A stretch of 64,000 nucleotides of DNA from the NCBI RefSeq assembly GCF_039541235.1, contig NZ_BAABFV010000001.1, forward strand, positions 372,001 to 436,000. The letters are read 5' to 3'. Shown here piece by piece: positions 44,889-54,723 of the stretch (position 1 is its first letter; the number at the start of each line of letters is the position of its first letter). The stretch is from Kangiella marina (GTDB lineage: Bacteria > Pseudomonadota > Gammaproteobacteria > Enterobacterales > Kangiellaceae). The notes beneath the pieces were generated by a model. That model was not told the origin of the DNA. It did no database searches and saw only the letters and a program-made list of their open reading frames with translations. The position numbers were made by a program, and so were the translations under genes.

Positions 44889-45893
44889 TCAGTAATTCGG
44901 CAGACTGACTGGCGCTTCTTGCAACTCAGCAAACTGCACACGCAAGTCTAAAATTTGTTCTTGCCAATACTGTACTGAGCCAAAGTAAGGAAAGGCAAAC
45001 TTGAAAGCAGGATCATGCCAACGACGAGCCAACCAAGCGCTATGATAAATCATGCGTAATGTTCGCAGGCACTCAACAAGCTGTAATTCCGCAACATTGA
45101 AATCACAGAATTCCTGGTAGCCTTCGATAATCTCCATCAACTGTTTTTGTTGTTGCTCACGTTCGCCCGACAATAGCATCCAGATATCCTGCACAGCCGG
45201 AGCCATGCGTGAGTCATCCAGATCAACAAAGTGAGGGTTGTCATCACGCCATAAAATATTGCCCACATGGCAGTCGCCATGAACCCGAATATTGCGCTGT
45301 TGACCTGCTCTTTGCCACCGCTCATCAACTAGATTCATCAAGTCACGGGCGATGCTTTCATACGGCATTTTGACCTCTGCAGGAAGCGCATGCTCGATAA
45401 TATAGTCGATGCTGTCGTGACCGTAAGTCTGTGGTGTTAAAGCAGGACGATGGTGATACTCTTTTGCCTGACCCACTCTATGGATACGGCCCAAGAATCG
45501 CCCCAAGGTAAAAAGATTATCCAGATTATCCAGCTCTGGCGCATGCCCGCCTTTCCGCTCAAATAAAGCGCAATAGTACCCCTGATACTGAAACAGACTC
45601 TCGCCTTGTGTGATAATGGGTGCGACCACTGGAAGCTCTTGTTCAGTCAGCTCAAAACAATAGGCATGTTCTTCGAGTATTTGCTCTTTGGTCCAACGGT
45701 TGGGTCGATAAAACTTTGCGATAACCGGCGTCGCGTCTTCAATCCCAATTTGTAAGACGCGATTTTCATAACTGTTAAGGGCAATAGCACGACCATCCGA
45801 ATAAAACCCTCTCGACTCAACCGCATCCAGAATAAAGTCTGGCGTTAATGCCTCGAAAGGATTTTCTTTTGTCATGCTAGTGTCTTTAGTCAC
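44889..45893 (-). CDS. srkA: Stress response kinase A (SrkA/YihE)
   Basis: This 334-residue protein kinase-like enzyme (E. coli 328) has the catalytic loop VHGDCHVGNILW and metal Asp in FVDLDDSRMAP. It counters stress-induced cell death in E. coli, where it is Cpx-linked. It may start at GTG 45893 or ATG 45875; neither has a strong ribosome site. It lies a few bases after sulP and is likely coupled to it. Confidence 0.92.
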   Translation of the reverse strand: MTKDTSMTKENPFEALTPDFILDAVESRGFYSDGRAIALNSYENRVLQIGIEDATPVIAKFYRPNRWTKEQILEEHAYCFELTEQELPVVAPIITQGESLFQYQGYYCALFERKGGHAPELDNLDNLFTLGRFLGRIHRVGQAKEYHHRPALTPQTYGHDSIDYIIEHALPAEVKMPYESIARDLMNLVDERWQRAGQQRNIRVHGDCHVGNILWRDDNPHFVDLDDSRMAPAVQDIWMLLSGEREQQQKQLMEIIEGYQEFCDFNVAELQLVECLRTLRMIYHSAWLARRWHDPAFKFAFPYFGSVQYWQEQILDLRVQFAELQEAPVSLPNY

Positions 45894-45899
45894 AAGTGA

Positions 45900-47471
45900 T
45901 TAACCGCCTAATTCATCATCAGCAACGAAATATCGCGGATCTTCGGCTGAGTTTTTTTCGACTAAGTTACCGGCTTTCTTCAGCAACTTAATACAGTCTG
46001 GACTCAGGTGTAACAAGTGAAGCTTCTTACCCGCTTTCTCGTATCGCATCGCTAAAGAGTCAATGACTTCAATACCTGAGTGATCCCATACGCGTGAACC
46101 CTCGAAGTCAATATAGACTTCGTCTAAGTCGGTACGCGCAGAAAACTGTTCAGCAAAGTGAGTCGTTGAGCCAAAGAATAAAGGTCCACGGACAGTATAA
46201 AATGCCTTACCATCTTTTTCCGTACGTCGTACGCGCACACGCTTGGCGCTGGTCCAGGCGAACACTAGTGCCGATAAGATCACACCCACAAACACAGCCA
46301 TCGCAAGATCCGTGATCACCGTGACCACTGACACCACCACTAGGACAAAAGCGTCGTGGCGCGGCACTTTGCGCATAATACGGAAGCTGGCCCACTCAAA
46401 TGTGCCAATAACAACGATAAACATCACACCAATCAACGCCGCAACAGGGATCTGCTCAATCCACTCTGAAGCAAACAAAATAAAGGCCAGCAAGAATAAT
46501 GCCGCCGCAATACCCGATGTACGTCCTCGACCACCCGAATTCACGTTAATCAAACTTTGTCCGATCATGGCACAACCACCCATACCACCAAAGAAACCAG
46601 TGGCCGTATTGGCTAAACCTTGAGCAAAACACTCTTTATTGCCTTTACCACGAGTTTCCGTAATTTCATCAATCAAGCGTAAGGTCAGTAACGATTCGAT
46701 AAGACCAATCGCCGCTAACACCACCGCATACGGCAAAATGATTTGTAATGTTTCAAAATTAAGGGGCACAGAAGGGATATGGAACTCAGGGAAGCCACCG
46801 CCGATACTTGCGATATCGCCAACAGTCTTGGTTGGCATATCGAAGCCTAGTACTAAAGCCGACACCACCAAAATCGCTGCAAGTGACGCTGGTATCGCCT
46901 TAGTCAGCTTAGGCATTAGATAGATGATCACCATCGTCAACAAGACCAGGCCCAACATCAAGTAAAGCTCTGTTCCTTGTAACCATGCGACATCAATGCT
47001 CGACCCTTCTAAGAAGGTGCCATCAAGCCAACTCGCAGCATTCTCGTCTTTAACGCCAAACTGTTTAAGTTGCGCAAGAAAAATGACGATCGCCAGACCG
47101 TTAACAAATCCCAGCATGACAGGATGTGGCACCATACGGATCAGTTTACCGAGCTTCATCCAGCCCGCTAGCATCTGTAAAATCCCCATCAGCACCACGG
47201 TTGCAAATAAATATTCAACGCCGTGATCTGCCACTAAAGCGACCATCACAACCGCTAAAGCGCCGGTAGCACCAGAAATCATACCTGGGCGACCACCGAA
47301 GATGGAGGTAATTAAACCCACCATAAACGCCGCGTACAACCCCACTAAAGGATCTACATTAGCCACAAACGCGAATGCCACCGCTTCTGGCACCAGCGCC
47401 AAAGCAACAGTCAAACCCGACAGTAAGTCATTTTTCAGACTCGCCGTCTTATTCACTATTAAATCAATCAT
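45900..47471 (-). CDS. SulP family anion transporter with STAS domain
   Basis: This 523-residue protein has about 12-14 helices with the SulP signature [20 protein letters not shown] in pieces, then a STAS domain (about 420-515, with [20 protein letters not shown]). It probably imports bicarbonate or sulfate; the sequence alone does not separate them. An ACCCC-agaac-GGGGT hairpin at 47495-47509 lies in the leader. srkA follows immediately. Confidence 0.9.
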   Translation of the reverse strand: MIDLIVNKTASLKNDLLSGLTVALALVPEAVAFAFVANVDPLVGLYAAFMVGLITSIFGGRPGMISGATGALAVVMVALVADHGVEYLFATVVLMGILQMLAGWMKLGKLIRMVPHPVMLGFVNGLAIVIFLAQLKQFGVKDENAASWLDGTFLEGSSIDVAWLQGTELYLMLGLVLLTMVIIYLMPKLTKAIPASLAAILVVSALVLGFDMPTKTVGDIASIGGGFPEFHIPSVPLNFETLQIILPYAVVLAAIGLIESLLTLRLIDEITETRGKGNKECFAQGLANTATGFFGGMGGCAMIGQSLINVNSGGRGRTSGIAAALFLLAFILFASEWIEQIPVAALIGVMFIVVIGTFEWASFRIMRKVPRHDAFVLVVVSVVTVITDLAMAVFVGVILSALVFAWTSAKRVRVRRTEKDGKAFYTVRGPLFFGSTTHFAEQFSARTDLDEVYIDFEGSRVWDHSGIEVIDSLAMRYEKAGKKLHLLHLSPDCIKLLKKAGNLVEKNSAEDPRYFVADDELGG

Positions 47472-47575
47472 TTTTCTTACCGAGCAGGTGAATTACCCCA
47501 GAACGGGGTCAGATAAGGCGCGCATTCTACAGAAAAGGCCGGTTGTTCTCAAATCACTACCGACCTTTCAATAAG

Positions 47576-48181
47576 TTAGCTCTCACTCGTAGCTTTATCA
47601 GGCGTTAAGCGCTTTTCGCTACCCATTGAAGCCGTCAGTACTTTTTTCATAGCTTCGCTTGGCGGCATATCTAGCTCTTTGATTTTATCCTTAGGCATGA
47701 ACAGGGTAAAACCGCCGATTTGATAGCTCATGGGAATGTACACCGCTATCAACTGGTCACGCTCTCCTAGCGTTTCATCTTCGCTAGTCACAAAGCCAAT
47801 CACCTCAGCACCGTCTTGAACTTCAACTAACACTGCCTTTTGTAACTTCTCTTTCTCAGAGGGTGATAAAAAGCGCACCATGTCGTTAAAGGCGCTATAA
47901 ACCGCGCTCACCACAGGGATCCGCTCCATCAGCTTATTAAGGCCGCGAATAATCAGCTGCCCAAGGTACAGTCGAATTAAAAGTCCCATGCCAAAAATAA
48001 GCGCCACGCCCAAAATTAAGCCCAGTCCAGGCCAATACATTTTAGCGGGCATGACCAATAGCAATAGTTTACTGAGATAGGTCTCAAGCGTCGATACTAA
48101 CCACACCAAGATGGCAATGGTTAAAATGATCGGAAGTATCGCGAATAACCCCTGAAAAAAAATTTTACTTAATGTTTTCAT
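47576..48181 (-). CDS. DUF502 membrane protein
   Basis: This 201-residue protein has two N-terminal helices (about 10-32 and 47-70) and a soluble domain with PVVSAVYSAFNDMVRF and a GFTLFMPKDKI end typical of DUF502. The function is unknown. It is 25 bp downstream of the SRPBCC gene and is likely cotranscribed. Confidence 0.88.
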   Translation of the reverse strand: MKTLSKIFFQGLFAILPIILTIAILVWLVSTLETYLSKLLLLVMPAKMYWPGLGLILGVALIFGMGLLIRLYLGQLIIRGLNKLMERIPVVSAVYSAFNDMVRFLSPSEKEKLQKAVLVEVQDGAEVIGFVTSEDETLGERDQLIAVYIPMSYQIGGFTLFMPKDKIKELDMPPSEAMKKVLTASMGSEKRLTPDKATSES

Positions 48182-48206
48182 ATAATGTTGTTATCAAAAT
48201 GAATGA

Positions 48207-48644
48207 TTATTGTTTTTCGGCAAAGTCTTTAAACTGCTGCATGTAACTCATGGTTTGTTTCGGAAATGCTTTCTTCATAAAAAAGCCCATGAACTTCATG
48301 GTTAAACTAGTAAAAGTGAATTCATTAATCGTTGTCCAATGGGTTTGGTCGCTACCGACTGGCTTAAAGCGATTCTCCATCCGATTAATGACTCCTTTGG
48401 TTTCGTAAGTCGCTGTAAAGTCTTCTGGTAAGTTACGAGTTTCGATGGTCTCTACCATTTCACACTCGCGCTTCCCCATCAAGTAAACAATGCTCGACTT
48501 TGCACCCGGCTGCCCTTCTTCTCCACTGAGGTGCTGGAATGAAACCAACTCTGGCTGCCACTCTTTCAAGTTGTCAGGGTTATCGAATAATGTCACAACC
48601 TCACCAACTGGTTTATTAATGATAATGTCCAACTTATACTGCAT
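48207..48644 (-). CDS. SRPBCC (START-like) family protein
   Basis: This 145-residue cytoplasmic protein has YKLDIIINKPVGEVVTLFDN at the start and DQTHWTTINEFTF mid-protein, a helix-grip fold for hydrophobic ligands. AAGGAGCGGTT precedes the ATG. The ligand is unknown. Confidence 0.85.
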   Translation of the reverse strand: MQYKLDIIINKPVGEVVTLFDNPDNLKEWQPELVSFQHLSGEEGQPGAKSSIVYLMGKRECEMVETIETRNLPEDFTATYETKGVINRMENRFKPVGSDQTHWTTINEFTFTSLTMKFMGFFMKKAFPKQTMSYMQQFKDFAEKQ

Positions 48645-48721
48645 AACCGCTCCTTAAATAGCTAACACCCTGATATCAAACAGTCTATAACGGCTATCCT
48701 TGCAAACCTAGCACTATTTTC

Positions 48722-49882
48722 CTAATCCTCTTTATAGGGTGAGTGCTCTAAATAAGACTGATAGTTAATCATGATCCATTCCTGCTCTTGGGCGACGGCA
48801 TTTGCAATCGCCTCGCGGAAATTCCGGTGGCTGATATGATGAAAAGAACGTGTAAGGACCGGCATAAAGCCACGAGCTAATTTATGCTCGCCCTGAGCGC
48901 CTGGCTCAAATAATGCCAATTGATGCTTAATCGCGTATTCAATGCCTTGATAATAGCAGGTCTCGAAATGCAAAAACTCCACTTCCTCAAAGCACCCCCA
49001 GTAGCGGCCATAAAGCCCATCGTCTGAACGCATAAAAAATGCACCCGCAAGTGGCTCTCCGTCATGCTTGGCGAGTAACAGCAGCGTCTGCTCAGGCATC
49101 GCCTTTGCACAAGCAGCAAAGAAATTCTCACTCAGTTGCGCCCAACCGCCCTTTTTGTCAAACGTATTGCGATACATACGATCAAACAAGGCCCAGTCCT
49201 CAGCACTAGCGCTATGACCATCGAGCCATTCAAAGGTCCAGCCAGCTCCTGCTTGGTCAAAGCTCCGCCTTTCTCGTAGAATATTTTTACGCTTTTTAGC
49301 TTTGAGTACAGATAAGAAGTCAGAAAAACTTGTGTAATCACGATTGTGCCAGTGGAATTGAATGTCTTGTTTGGCGATCAACGACTCTGACTCAAGAATC
49401 CCAGCTTCCTGCTTGCCCACAAAATTGATGTGCCAACCGCTCATATGACTTTGTTCCGCCCACTGGATAGCCGCCCGATAAAGCGCAGGCCACTTCTCCG
49501 GGGCTAGCGAAGTCATCAACCTTGGTCCGGTAATGGGCGTTAATGGCACGGCCGTAAGCGATTTTGGGTAATACTCTAAACCATGACGCTGGTAAGCGTC
49601 AGCCCAAGCCCAATCAAACACATACTCGCCGTATGAGTGCGCCTTGATATAGTTTGGAAGGACTGCAACTAAACTCTGCTTCTCGTAAAAAGCCAAATGA
49701 CACGGCTGCCACCCTTTTTTGGCGCAGACAGACTCCGTTTGCTCAAGAACCTTGAGGAACGCGTGCTGGATAAATGGATTGCTTGATTGTTCTTGCGGAA
49801 GGTGCGCTAACAGGGTTTGCCAATCGTCAGCATGAATTGCTTCGATAGAGGTTTTAAGCTCAAGAGTAATGGCGTCTGACAA
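48722..49882 (-). CDS. FemAB-like GNAT acyltransferase (PF04339 type)
   Basis: This 386-residue protein has FIQHAFLKVLEQTES near the start, KAKKRKNILRERRSFDQAG in the middle, and GRYWGCFEEVEFLHFETCYYQ and FEPGAQGEHKLARGF near the end. This is the double-GNAT group loosely called peptidoglycan-biosynthesis proteins. It likely transfers an acyl group; the acceptor is unknown. Confidence 0.88.
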   Translation of the reverse strand: MSDAITLELKTSIEAIHADDWQTLLAHLPQEQSSNPFIQHAFLKVLEQTESVCAKKGWQPCHLAFYEKQSLVAVLPNYIKAHSYGEYVFDWAWADAYQRHGLEYYPKSLTAVPLTPITGPRLMTSLAPEKWPALYRAAIQWAEQSHMSGWHINFVGKQEAGILESESLIAKQDIQFHWHNRDYTSFSDFLSVLKAKKRKNILRERRSFDQAGAGWTFEWLDGHSASAEDWALFDRMYRNTFDKKGGWAQLSENFFAACAKAMPEQTLLLLAKHDGEPLAGAFFMRSDDGLYGRYWGCFEEVEFLHFETCYYQGIEYAIKHQLALFEPGAQGEHKLARGFMPVLTRSFHHISHRNFREAIANAVAQEQEWIMINYQSYLEHSPYKED

Positions 49883-49944
49883 AGCAAAACACAGGTTAAA
49901 TAAGGATGAATTTGATTGTAACTAAGGGACTAACAACAAGCCAA

Positions 49945-49983
49945 TAAAAAACCCGAACATCATGATGGGGAGATGTTCGGGTT
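49945..49983 (-). terminator. Terminator of the 26-residue protein gene
   Basis: AACCCGAACATC and GATGTTCGGGTT form a perfect 12-bp stem with a 10-base loop. A T run follows on the minus strand. It lies 51 bases after the small ORF stop. Confidence 0.88.
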
Positions 49984-50033
49984 AAGGGGTATTGGGGTAA
50001 AATACCTAATGAAACGATAATTTGGGGTAAATA

Positions 50034-50114
50034 CTAGAACAATGTAATGACTAGCGCTGATAATACAACAGCAGCAATTACAGCTACTAATGCACTCTCG
50101 ATATGCTCGCTCAT
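50034..50114 (-). CDS. 26-residue single-helix membrane protein, new small gene
   Basis: The peptide starts MSEHIESALVAVIAAVVLSA and ends LVITLF. A polar start is followed by one helix of about 18 residues. AAAGGAG lies six bases before the ATG, TATAAT sits at 50162-50167 with about a 40-base leader, and a strong terminator follows. This gives it a full transcription unit of its own in the 537-bp gap between the GNAT and M3 genes. It could be a small regulator of a membrane complex or a type I toxin-like peptide; neither can be shown from sequence. Confidence 0.7.
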   Translation of the reverse strand: MSEHIESALVAVIAAVVLSALVITLF

Positions 50115-50161
50115 AACCATCTCCTTTAAGATTAAGACCGTAAGTGTTTGCTACGAGGAGA

Positions 50162-50167
50162 ATTATA
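50162..50167 (-). promoter_or_regulatory. Promoter -10 box of the 26-residue protein gene
   Basis: On the minus strand it reads TATAAT, with TTAAAA at 17-bp spacing as a weak -35. The predicted start of transcription is near 50155. Confidence 0.55.
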
Positions 50168-50352
50168 GGGATTTTATGTGACAGTTTTAAGACATTTTCG
50201 CAGGATATTTTTTAACCTTTCGAATAAGTAAAACTAATAGAATGCAAATCTGAGATTAAAACTAGATTTAGAGTGAGAATAAGGTCACGAAAAGGCTGTT
50301 TTTGCCTAATTTTCGAGGGGTTGCCAAGAAAAACTAATGCAGAAATGAATCC

Positions 50353-50377
50353 AAAAAAGCCGCCCGAAGGCGGCTTT
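50353..50377 (-). terminator. Terminator of the M3 peptidase gene
   Basis: AAAGCCGCC-CGAA-GGCGGCTTT, with a T run on the minus strand, 43 bp after the stop. Confidence 0.88.
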
Positions 50378-50419
50378 ACAGACTCAACAAATGGTTGAAA
50401 ATCTTATTTGAGTCTTGAT

Positions 50420-52657
50420 TTACTCGTCGTCTGCTTCAATTAAGCCGCGACTAATCATCAAGTATTTCGGATCGGCCTCTTTACCACGGAACTTTTTGTA
50501 CAGTTCCAGCGGATCTTGAGTACCACCTTTTGACAAAATAAACTCGACATACTTGTCCGCAGTCTCTTTATCAAAGATGCCGTTTTCACGGAATGCTTGA
50601 TAGGCGTCAGCAGCGAAGATCTCAGACCAAATATAGCTGTAATAGCCTGCTGAGTAACCGCCGCTTGCGCTTGAGAAAATGTGGTTAAAGTACGTTGAGC
50701 GATAACGTGGCGCAATTTCTGGAATAAGCCCAAGCTCATCCAAAGTCGCTTTCTCGAATGCATCAGCGTCTTTAAGCTCACTACCATCGAGTGTATGCCA
50801 AGCCATGTCTAAAAGAGCTGCAGCCATGTACTCAGTGGTCGCAAAGCCTTGGTTAAACTTCGACGCCGCTTGGATCTTATTGATCAACTCCTGCGGAATC
50901 ACTTCACCGGTTTTGTAGTGCTTAGCAAACTCAGCCAAAACTTCAGGCTCTAGCATCCAGTTCTCCAATACTTGCGAAGGGAACTCCACAAAATCGCGTG
51001 GAACTGATGTACCGGTTTGCGAAGGATAGACACCGTCTGACAATAGGCCATGCGCAGCGTGTCCAAATTCATGGAATAAAGTACTCGCTTGGTCAAACGT
51101 CAATAACGTTGGCTCATCACCTACTGGGCGTGGGTAGTTCAATACATTAACAATGATTGGCTTAACAAACTCACCGTCTTCCGTCACAAACTGTTTACGG
51201 TATGAGTTCATCCAAGCACCACCACGCTTACCATCGCGAACATAAAAGTCCGAAATGTAAATACCAATAAGCTCGCCATCGTTATCAGTCACTTCAAACG
51301 TGCGCACATCGTCGTGGTATTTCGGCAGGTCAAAACGCTCTTTAAAGTTCATGCCAAACAGCGTTTTAGCGGTATAAAACACGCCCTGCAAAGTACTTTC
51401 TAAAGAGAAATACGGCTTTACTGCTGCTTCATCCAGCGCATACTTTTCGTTACGCACCTTCTCCGCATAATAGCGCCAGTCAGAAGCTTTCAGTTTGAAG
51501 TCTTCGCCAGACTTCTCAATTTGCTCCTGCATCAAAGCACGCTCAGCTTTCGCTTGCTCAAGCGCCGCAGGCCAAACTTGGTTCAATAAGTTGTACACGT
51601 TTTCAGCATTTTTAGCGGTACGCTCTTCTAAAACAAAGTCTGCATGAGTGTCATAACCCAGCAACTGCGCTTTCTCCGAACGAAGTTGAGCTAATTTAGC
51701 TGCATTCTTTTTGTTATCAAACTCGTTGTCGTTATCACCACGGTGCGTGTAGGCGTAATACATTTTTTCACGCAACTCAGGCTTTTCTGAGTACATCAAG
51801 AATGGGGTTTTACTTGGACGGTGCGTTGTAAAGACCCACTTGCCTTCGTGACCACGCTTCTCAGCCGTATCCGCCGCGGCATCAATTAAACCTTGCGATA
51901 AACCCGCTAAGTCTTCTTTGTTATCAATAACCATTTCCCAGTTATTGGTTTCAGCCAAAACGTTTTCAGAGAACGATAAAGCCAACTCGGTCATCTCTTT
52001 GTTCAGCGCACGAAGCTGCTGCTTCTCTTCATCATTTAACTGAGCACCACCACGGACGAAAGACTTGTAATTTTCTTCCAAAAGACGCATCTGGTCTTCG
52101 CGTAAGCCTAACTCATCGCGTTGGTTATAAATCGTTTCAACGCGCTTAAAAAGGTTAGCGTTTAAGCTAACATCATCGCGCAATGCAGAAAGTTTTGGGC
52201 CGACATCCTTTTGGATCTTCTGTAATTCAGGATTGGTATTTGCCGACGTCAAGTTGAAGAAGACGTTAGCAACCTTAGTCATTAGCTTGCCGTTATACTC
52301 CATCGCAACAATGGTATTCTCAAACGTTGGCGCTTCAGGATTGTTGGCAATGGCTTCGACTTCTGCACGAGCTTCGGCAATAGCTTTTTCGAAAGCAGGA
52401 GCAAAGTGCTCATCTTTGATTTTATCAAATGGCGGCATGCCATAAGGCGTGTCCCACTCCATAAAGAAAGGGTTGCTGTCAGCCATCGCTGCGTCATTTT
52501 GAGCATTCGCAGCATCATTATTGGCCATATCAGCAGTATTCTGTTCGGTCTGCGCAGCCTTAGTTTCAGTAGCATCAGCCTGTTTAGCTGAATCATCACC
52601 ACAGCCAGCGGCCAGTACAGCCGAGACAATAGCTGCCCCAAGAGTTAATTTTTTCAT
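50420..52657 (-). CDS. M3 family zinc peptidase lipoprotein (Dcp/oligopeptidase A-like)
   Basis: This 745-residue protein has lipobox LAAGC and an Ala/Asp/Asn-rich linker (20-60), then a full M3 helical domain. The zinc site is HEFGH (His529, His533), with the third ligand in the ENWMLEPEVL region. It has GGYSAGYYSYIWSE near the end. It cleaves short peptides in the periplasm, as Dcp does. It is monocistronic. Confidence 0.93.
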   Translation of the reverse strand: MKKLTLGAAIVSAVLAAGCGDDSAKQADATETKAAQTEQNTADMANNDAANAQNDAAMADSNPFFMEWDTPYGMPPFDKIKDEHFAPAFEKAIAEARAEVEAIANNPEAPTFENTIVAMEYNGKLMTKVANVFFNLTSANTNPELQKIQKDVGPKLSALRDDVSLNANLFKRVETIYNQRDELGLREDQMRLLEENYKSFVRGGAQLNDEEKQQLRALNKEMTELALSFSENVLAETNNWEMVIDNKEDLAGLSQGLIDAAADTAEKRGHEGKWVFTTHRPSKTPFLMYSEKPELREKMYYAYTHRGDNDNEFDNKKNAAKLAQLRSEKAQLLGYDTHADFVLEERTAKNAENVYNLLNQVWPAALEQAKAERALMQEQIEKSGEDFKLKASDWRYYAEKVRNEKYALDEAAVKPYFSLESTLQGVFYTAKTLFGMNFKERFDLPKYHDDVRTFEVTDNDGELIGIYISDFYVRDGKRGGAWMNSYRKQFVTEDGEFVKPIIVNVLNYPRPVGDEPTLLTFDQASTLFHEFGHAAHGLLSDGVYPSQTGTSVPRDFVEFPSQVLENWMLEPEVLAEFAKHYKTGEVIPQELINKIQAASKFNQGFATTEYMAAALLDMAWHTLDGSELKDADAFEKATLDELGLIPEIAPRYRSTYFNHIFSSASGGYSAGYYSYIWSEIFAADAYQAFRENGIFDKETADKYVEFILSKGGTQDPLELYKKFRGKEADPKYLMISRGLIEADDE

Positions 52658-52880
52658 ATAAAAGTACCTGTAGTTCTTGTATGAATACGTACAACTGATC
52701 TTTTATACGTGGTCTAAAACCAATAGGCAAGGCATAGCCTGGATAAGAAAACAGAAAAATGTAACAAAGTTCAACAGTGCACTAAGGGTAATTAGCGGAC
52801 TAATCCATATCGTTTATATGTTGAACACTCATAACAATTTTCAATATTGTGTAAATATCAGTCTGATTTAAAGCACTCAG

Positions 52881-52907
52881 AAAAAAGGAGCCCGAAGACT
52901 CCTTTTT
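52881..52907 (-). terminator. Terminator of the DUF4407 gene
   Basis: AAAAAGGAG-cccgaaga-CTCCTTTTT, 21 bp after the stop. It lies in a 270-bp gap that also holds the M3 gene promoter region; nothing else is visible there. Confidence 0.8.
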
Positions 52908-52927
52908 CAGTGTCTAGATAATCACCG

Positions 52928-54343
52928 TTACATCGAAACGGTTTCCATATCTTCAGCTTCACGCAGTCTTTTCTGCCGAGATTTAGCATAAAGAAGCTTA
53001 GCCTCTTCCAGCCGCCCTTCTTCTTCAAGCAACGCAACATGCATCTTGCGGTACATTCGTAAAGAATAGAAGCTAAATGGACTGAAGAATAACTTTATGA
53101 TCACTGGCATCAACTCAATAGCAATGAAGAAGATCTTGAGCAACAAGCTAAACAACATGGCTGCATGACCAATCTCAGGATCATTGTGAATACTTTGCAA
53201 GGCTAGGTATCGACGCAACATACCCGTTTTAACTTCATAAAAAAGGCCATCATTCTCTAGCTTCAACCGGTATTCATCCATCTTGGTTTGTTTGCGATCA
53301 ATCTGCTGATTGAGTGCCGTAGTGGCCGCGGTTAAATCATCTTCGAGGCGAAGGATAGTTTGTTCGTTTTGCTCAAAATTGGTTTCACTCAAAACGAGCT
53401 GGTTGCGTTGTGCCTGAACGTCATTCAACTCGCTCGTGGCAGCTTCGATTCTTGGCTTAATTTCATCTAACCGAGCCTGCGTATCAACTAGAGCTGTTTC
53501 CAAGATGCCAATCTGCTTTTCAAGGTCAGAGTAAGTTGCGACGGCTCGCTTATACTTAGGTCCTTCGGTCGGGGCACGTCCATCCTTACCTGTACGCTCT
53601 AAGAGTGCTTCATTAAACCAATAATCGTATTCTTTGCGTGCATTAGCCAGACGCTCATTAATACTGGAAATTTCAGCATTTAAGACCTGTTGCGACTTTT
53701 GCAACTCTTCTACATTGTTCTGCCTAACGTCCAAGGTATTTTCTACAGACTGCGTATCGTTAGACTCTTTCGCGGCTTGGTAAGCGGCATTTTGACTGCG
53801 CAACGTCTGCATCTGATTTTGCAGTTCGTCGATACGTCCGCGCTCGACACTGATCGCCGTATCCAACTCTTTTTCATGCGATTCAAGCTTGGCGAAGTAC
53901 TCACGGTTCTTGACGTTTGACTCTTGCTGAATCTGTTCATCAATAGCATTAGACTGCAGACTGATTTCAGCCAAAGTCGCCAAACCGATAGCAATGATCA
54001 GGGAGTAAATAATTCTAGGGATTAGTCCAAGAAGACTTCGCAAAGGAATACCGCTTTTAAAAGGATTTCTTAAAGCCCAATCGGAGCCGATAATCGCCTG
54101 GTCTAAAAAGAACAAGGTTAAAGCAAAAATAAAGCCTGTGATGATTGCTGCGGTGGTGCCAAGGAATAAAGACACACCGTAGGCAAATAACATAAAGGTA
54201 AATATAAAGGTTACTAGCTGACGGAAAACCATGGCATAAGCCAGCATTCGGTCATAACGGCCACACTCTTTTAGAACCTCTGAATCCGTTAGAGAAAGGA
54301 AGCTTATCAGCTTAAAAAAACGTGAGTCTTTCTTGTGTGTCAT
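52928..54343 (-). CDS. DUF4407 membrane coiled-coil protein
   Basis: This 471-residue protein has a first part with four helices (about 35-60, 62-82, 108-128, and one near 385-410) typical of DUF4407, with the FFLDQAIIGSDWALRNP segment. Between them, residues 140-360 are a long Gln/Glu/Ala coiled coil, probably periplasmic or cytoplasmic as a stalk. The function is unknown. Confidence 0.88.
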   Translation of the reverse strand: MTHKKDSRFFKLISFLSLTDSEVLKECGRYDRMLAYAMVFRQLVTFIFTFMLFAYGVSLFLGTTAAIITGFIFALTLFFLDQAIIGSDWALRNPFKSGIPLRSLLGLIPRIIYSLIIAIGLATLAEISLQSNAIDEQIQQESNVKNREYFAKLESHEKELDTAISVERGRIDELQNQMQTLRSQNAAYQAAKESNDTQSVENTLDVRQNNVEELQKSQQVLNAEISSINERLANARKEYDYWFNEALLERTGKDGRAPTEGPKYKRAVATYSDLEKQIGILETALVDTQARLDEIKPRIEAATSELNDVQAQRNQLVLSETNFEQNEQTILRLEDDLTAATTALNQQIDRKQTKMDEYRLKLENDGLFYEVKTGMLRRYLALQSIHNDPEIGHAAMLFSLLLKIFFIAIELMPVIIKLFFSPFSFYSLRMYRKMHVALLEEEGRLEEAKLLYAKSRQKRLREAEDMETVSM

Positions 54344-54723
54344 AGCCCTACCTCAAAATAAGTGTCATTAAATATAAGCAAACCACTCATACCAAGCGGT
54401 TACTGCTTTTGATGGTGGGGATCACAAAAAGAGTTCTAGCTTTGAATAATGGACCCTCGTTCCCCCTTTTAGCGTGGTCGCCCAAACCACAGAGACGTCA
54501 GGGCAAACGCTAAGTCCCAATAAGGCTTAGATGCTTCATACGCAAAGAAAGTTTAAATCCAAATGTAAGGAACTGTGACATCAGCTGACATCAAGCCATA
54601 TGGATAGTACAAAGGGGCGCTTTTAGTGTAGACTTCGAGCAGGACATAAAGATTAGAGACTTCTGATGTAGCCAGGTTATTCCAAAGACCCCATCAGAAT
54701 TATTATAGAAAAATCAATGAAAT
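54344..54723. other. Divergent 380-bp gap with a structured segment
   Basis: No ORF is convincing. At 54470-54545 are TTAGCG/CGCTAA enclosing GTGGT-cgcccaa-ACCAC, then CTAAG/CTTAG. This may be a leader RNA or operator set for the divergent DUF4407 and TPR genes. AGGGCAAAC and ACGCAAAG strings recall GEMM RNAs, but the rest of that motif is missing. Confidence 0.4.

Noticed and set aside
46243-46923. Plus-strand ORFs of 126 and 94 codons
   Set aside because: They are antisense to sulP and have the composition expected of reversed membrane-protein codons.
54470-54570. Cyclic-di-GMP (GEMM) riboswitch
   Set aside because: AGGGCAAAC and ACGCAAAG are present, but the P2 tetraloop and the GGCC-containing P3 parts are not visible, so it is kept only as an unnamed structured segment.
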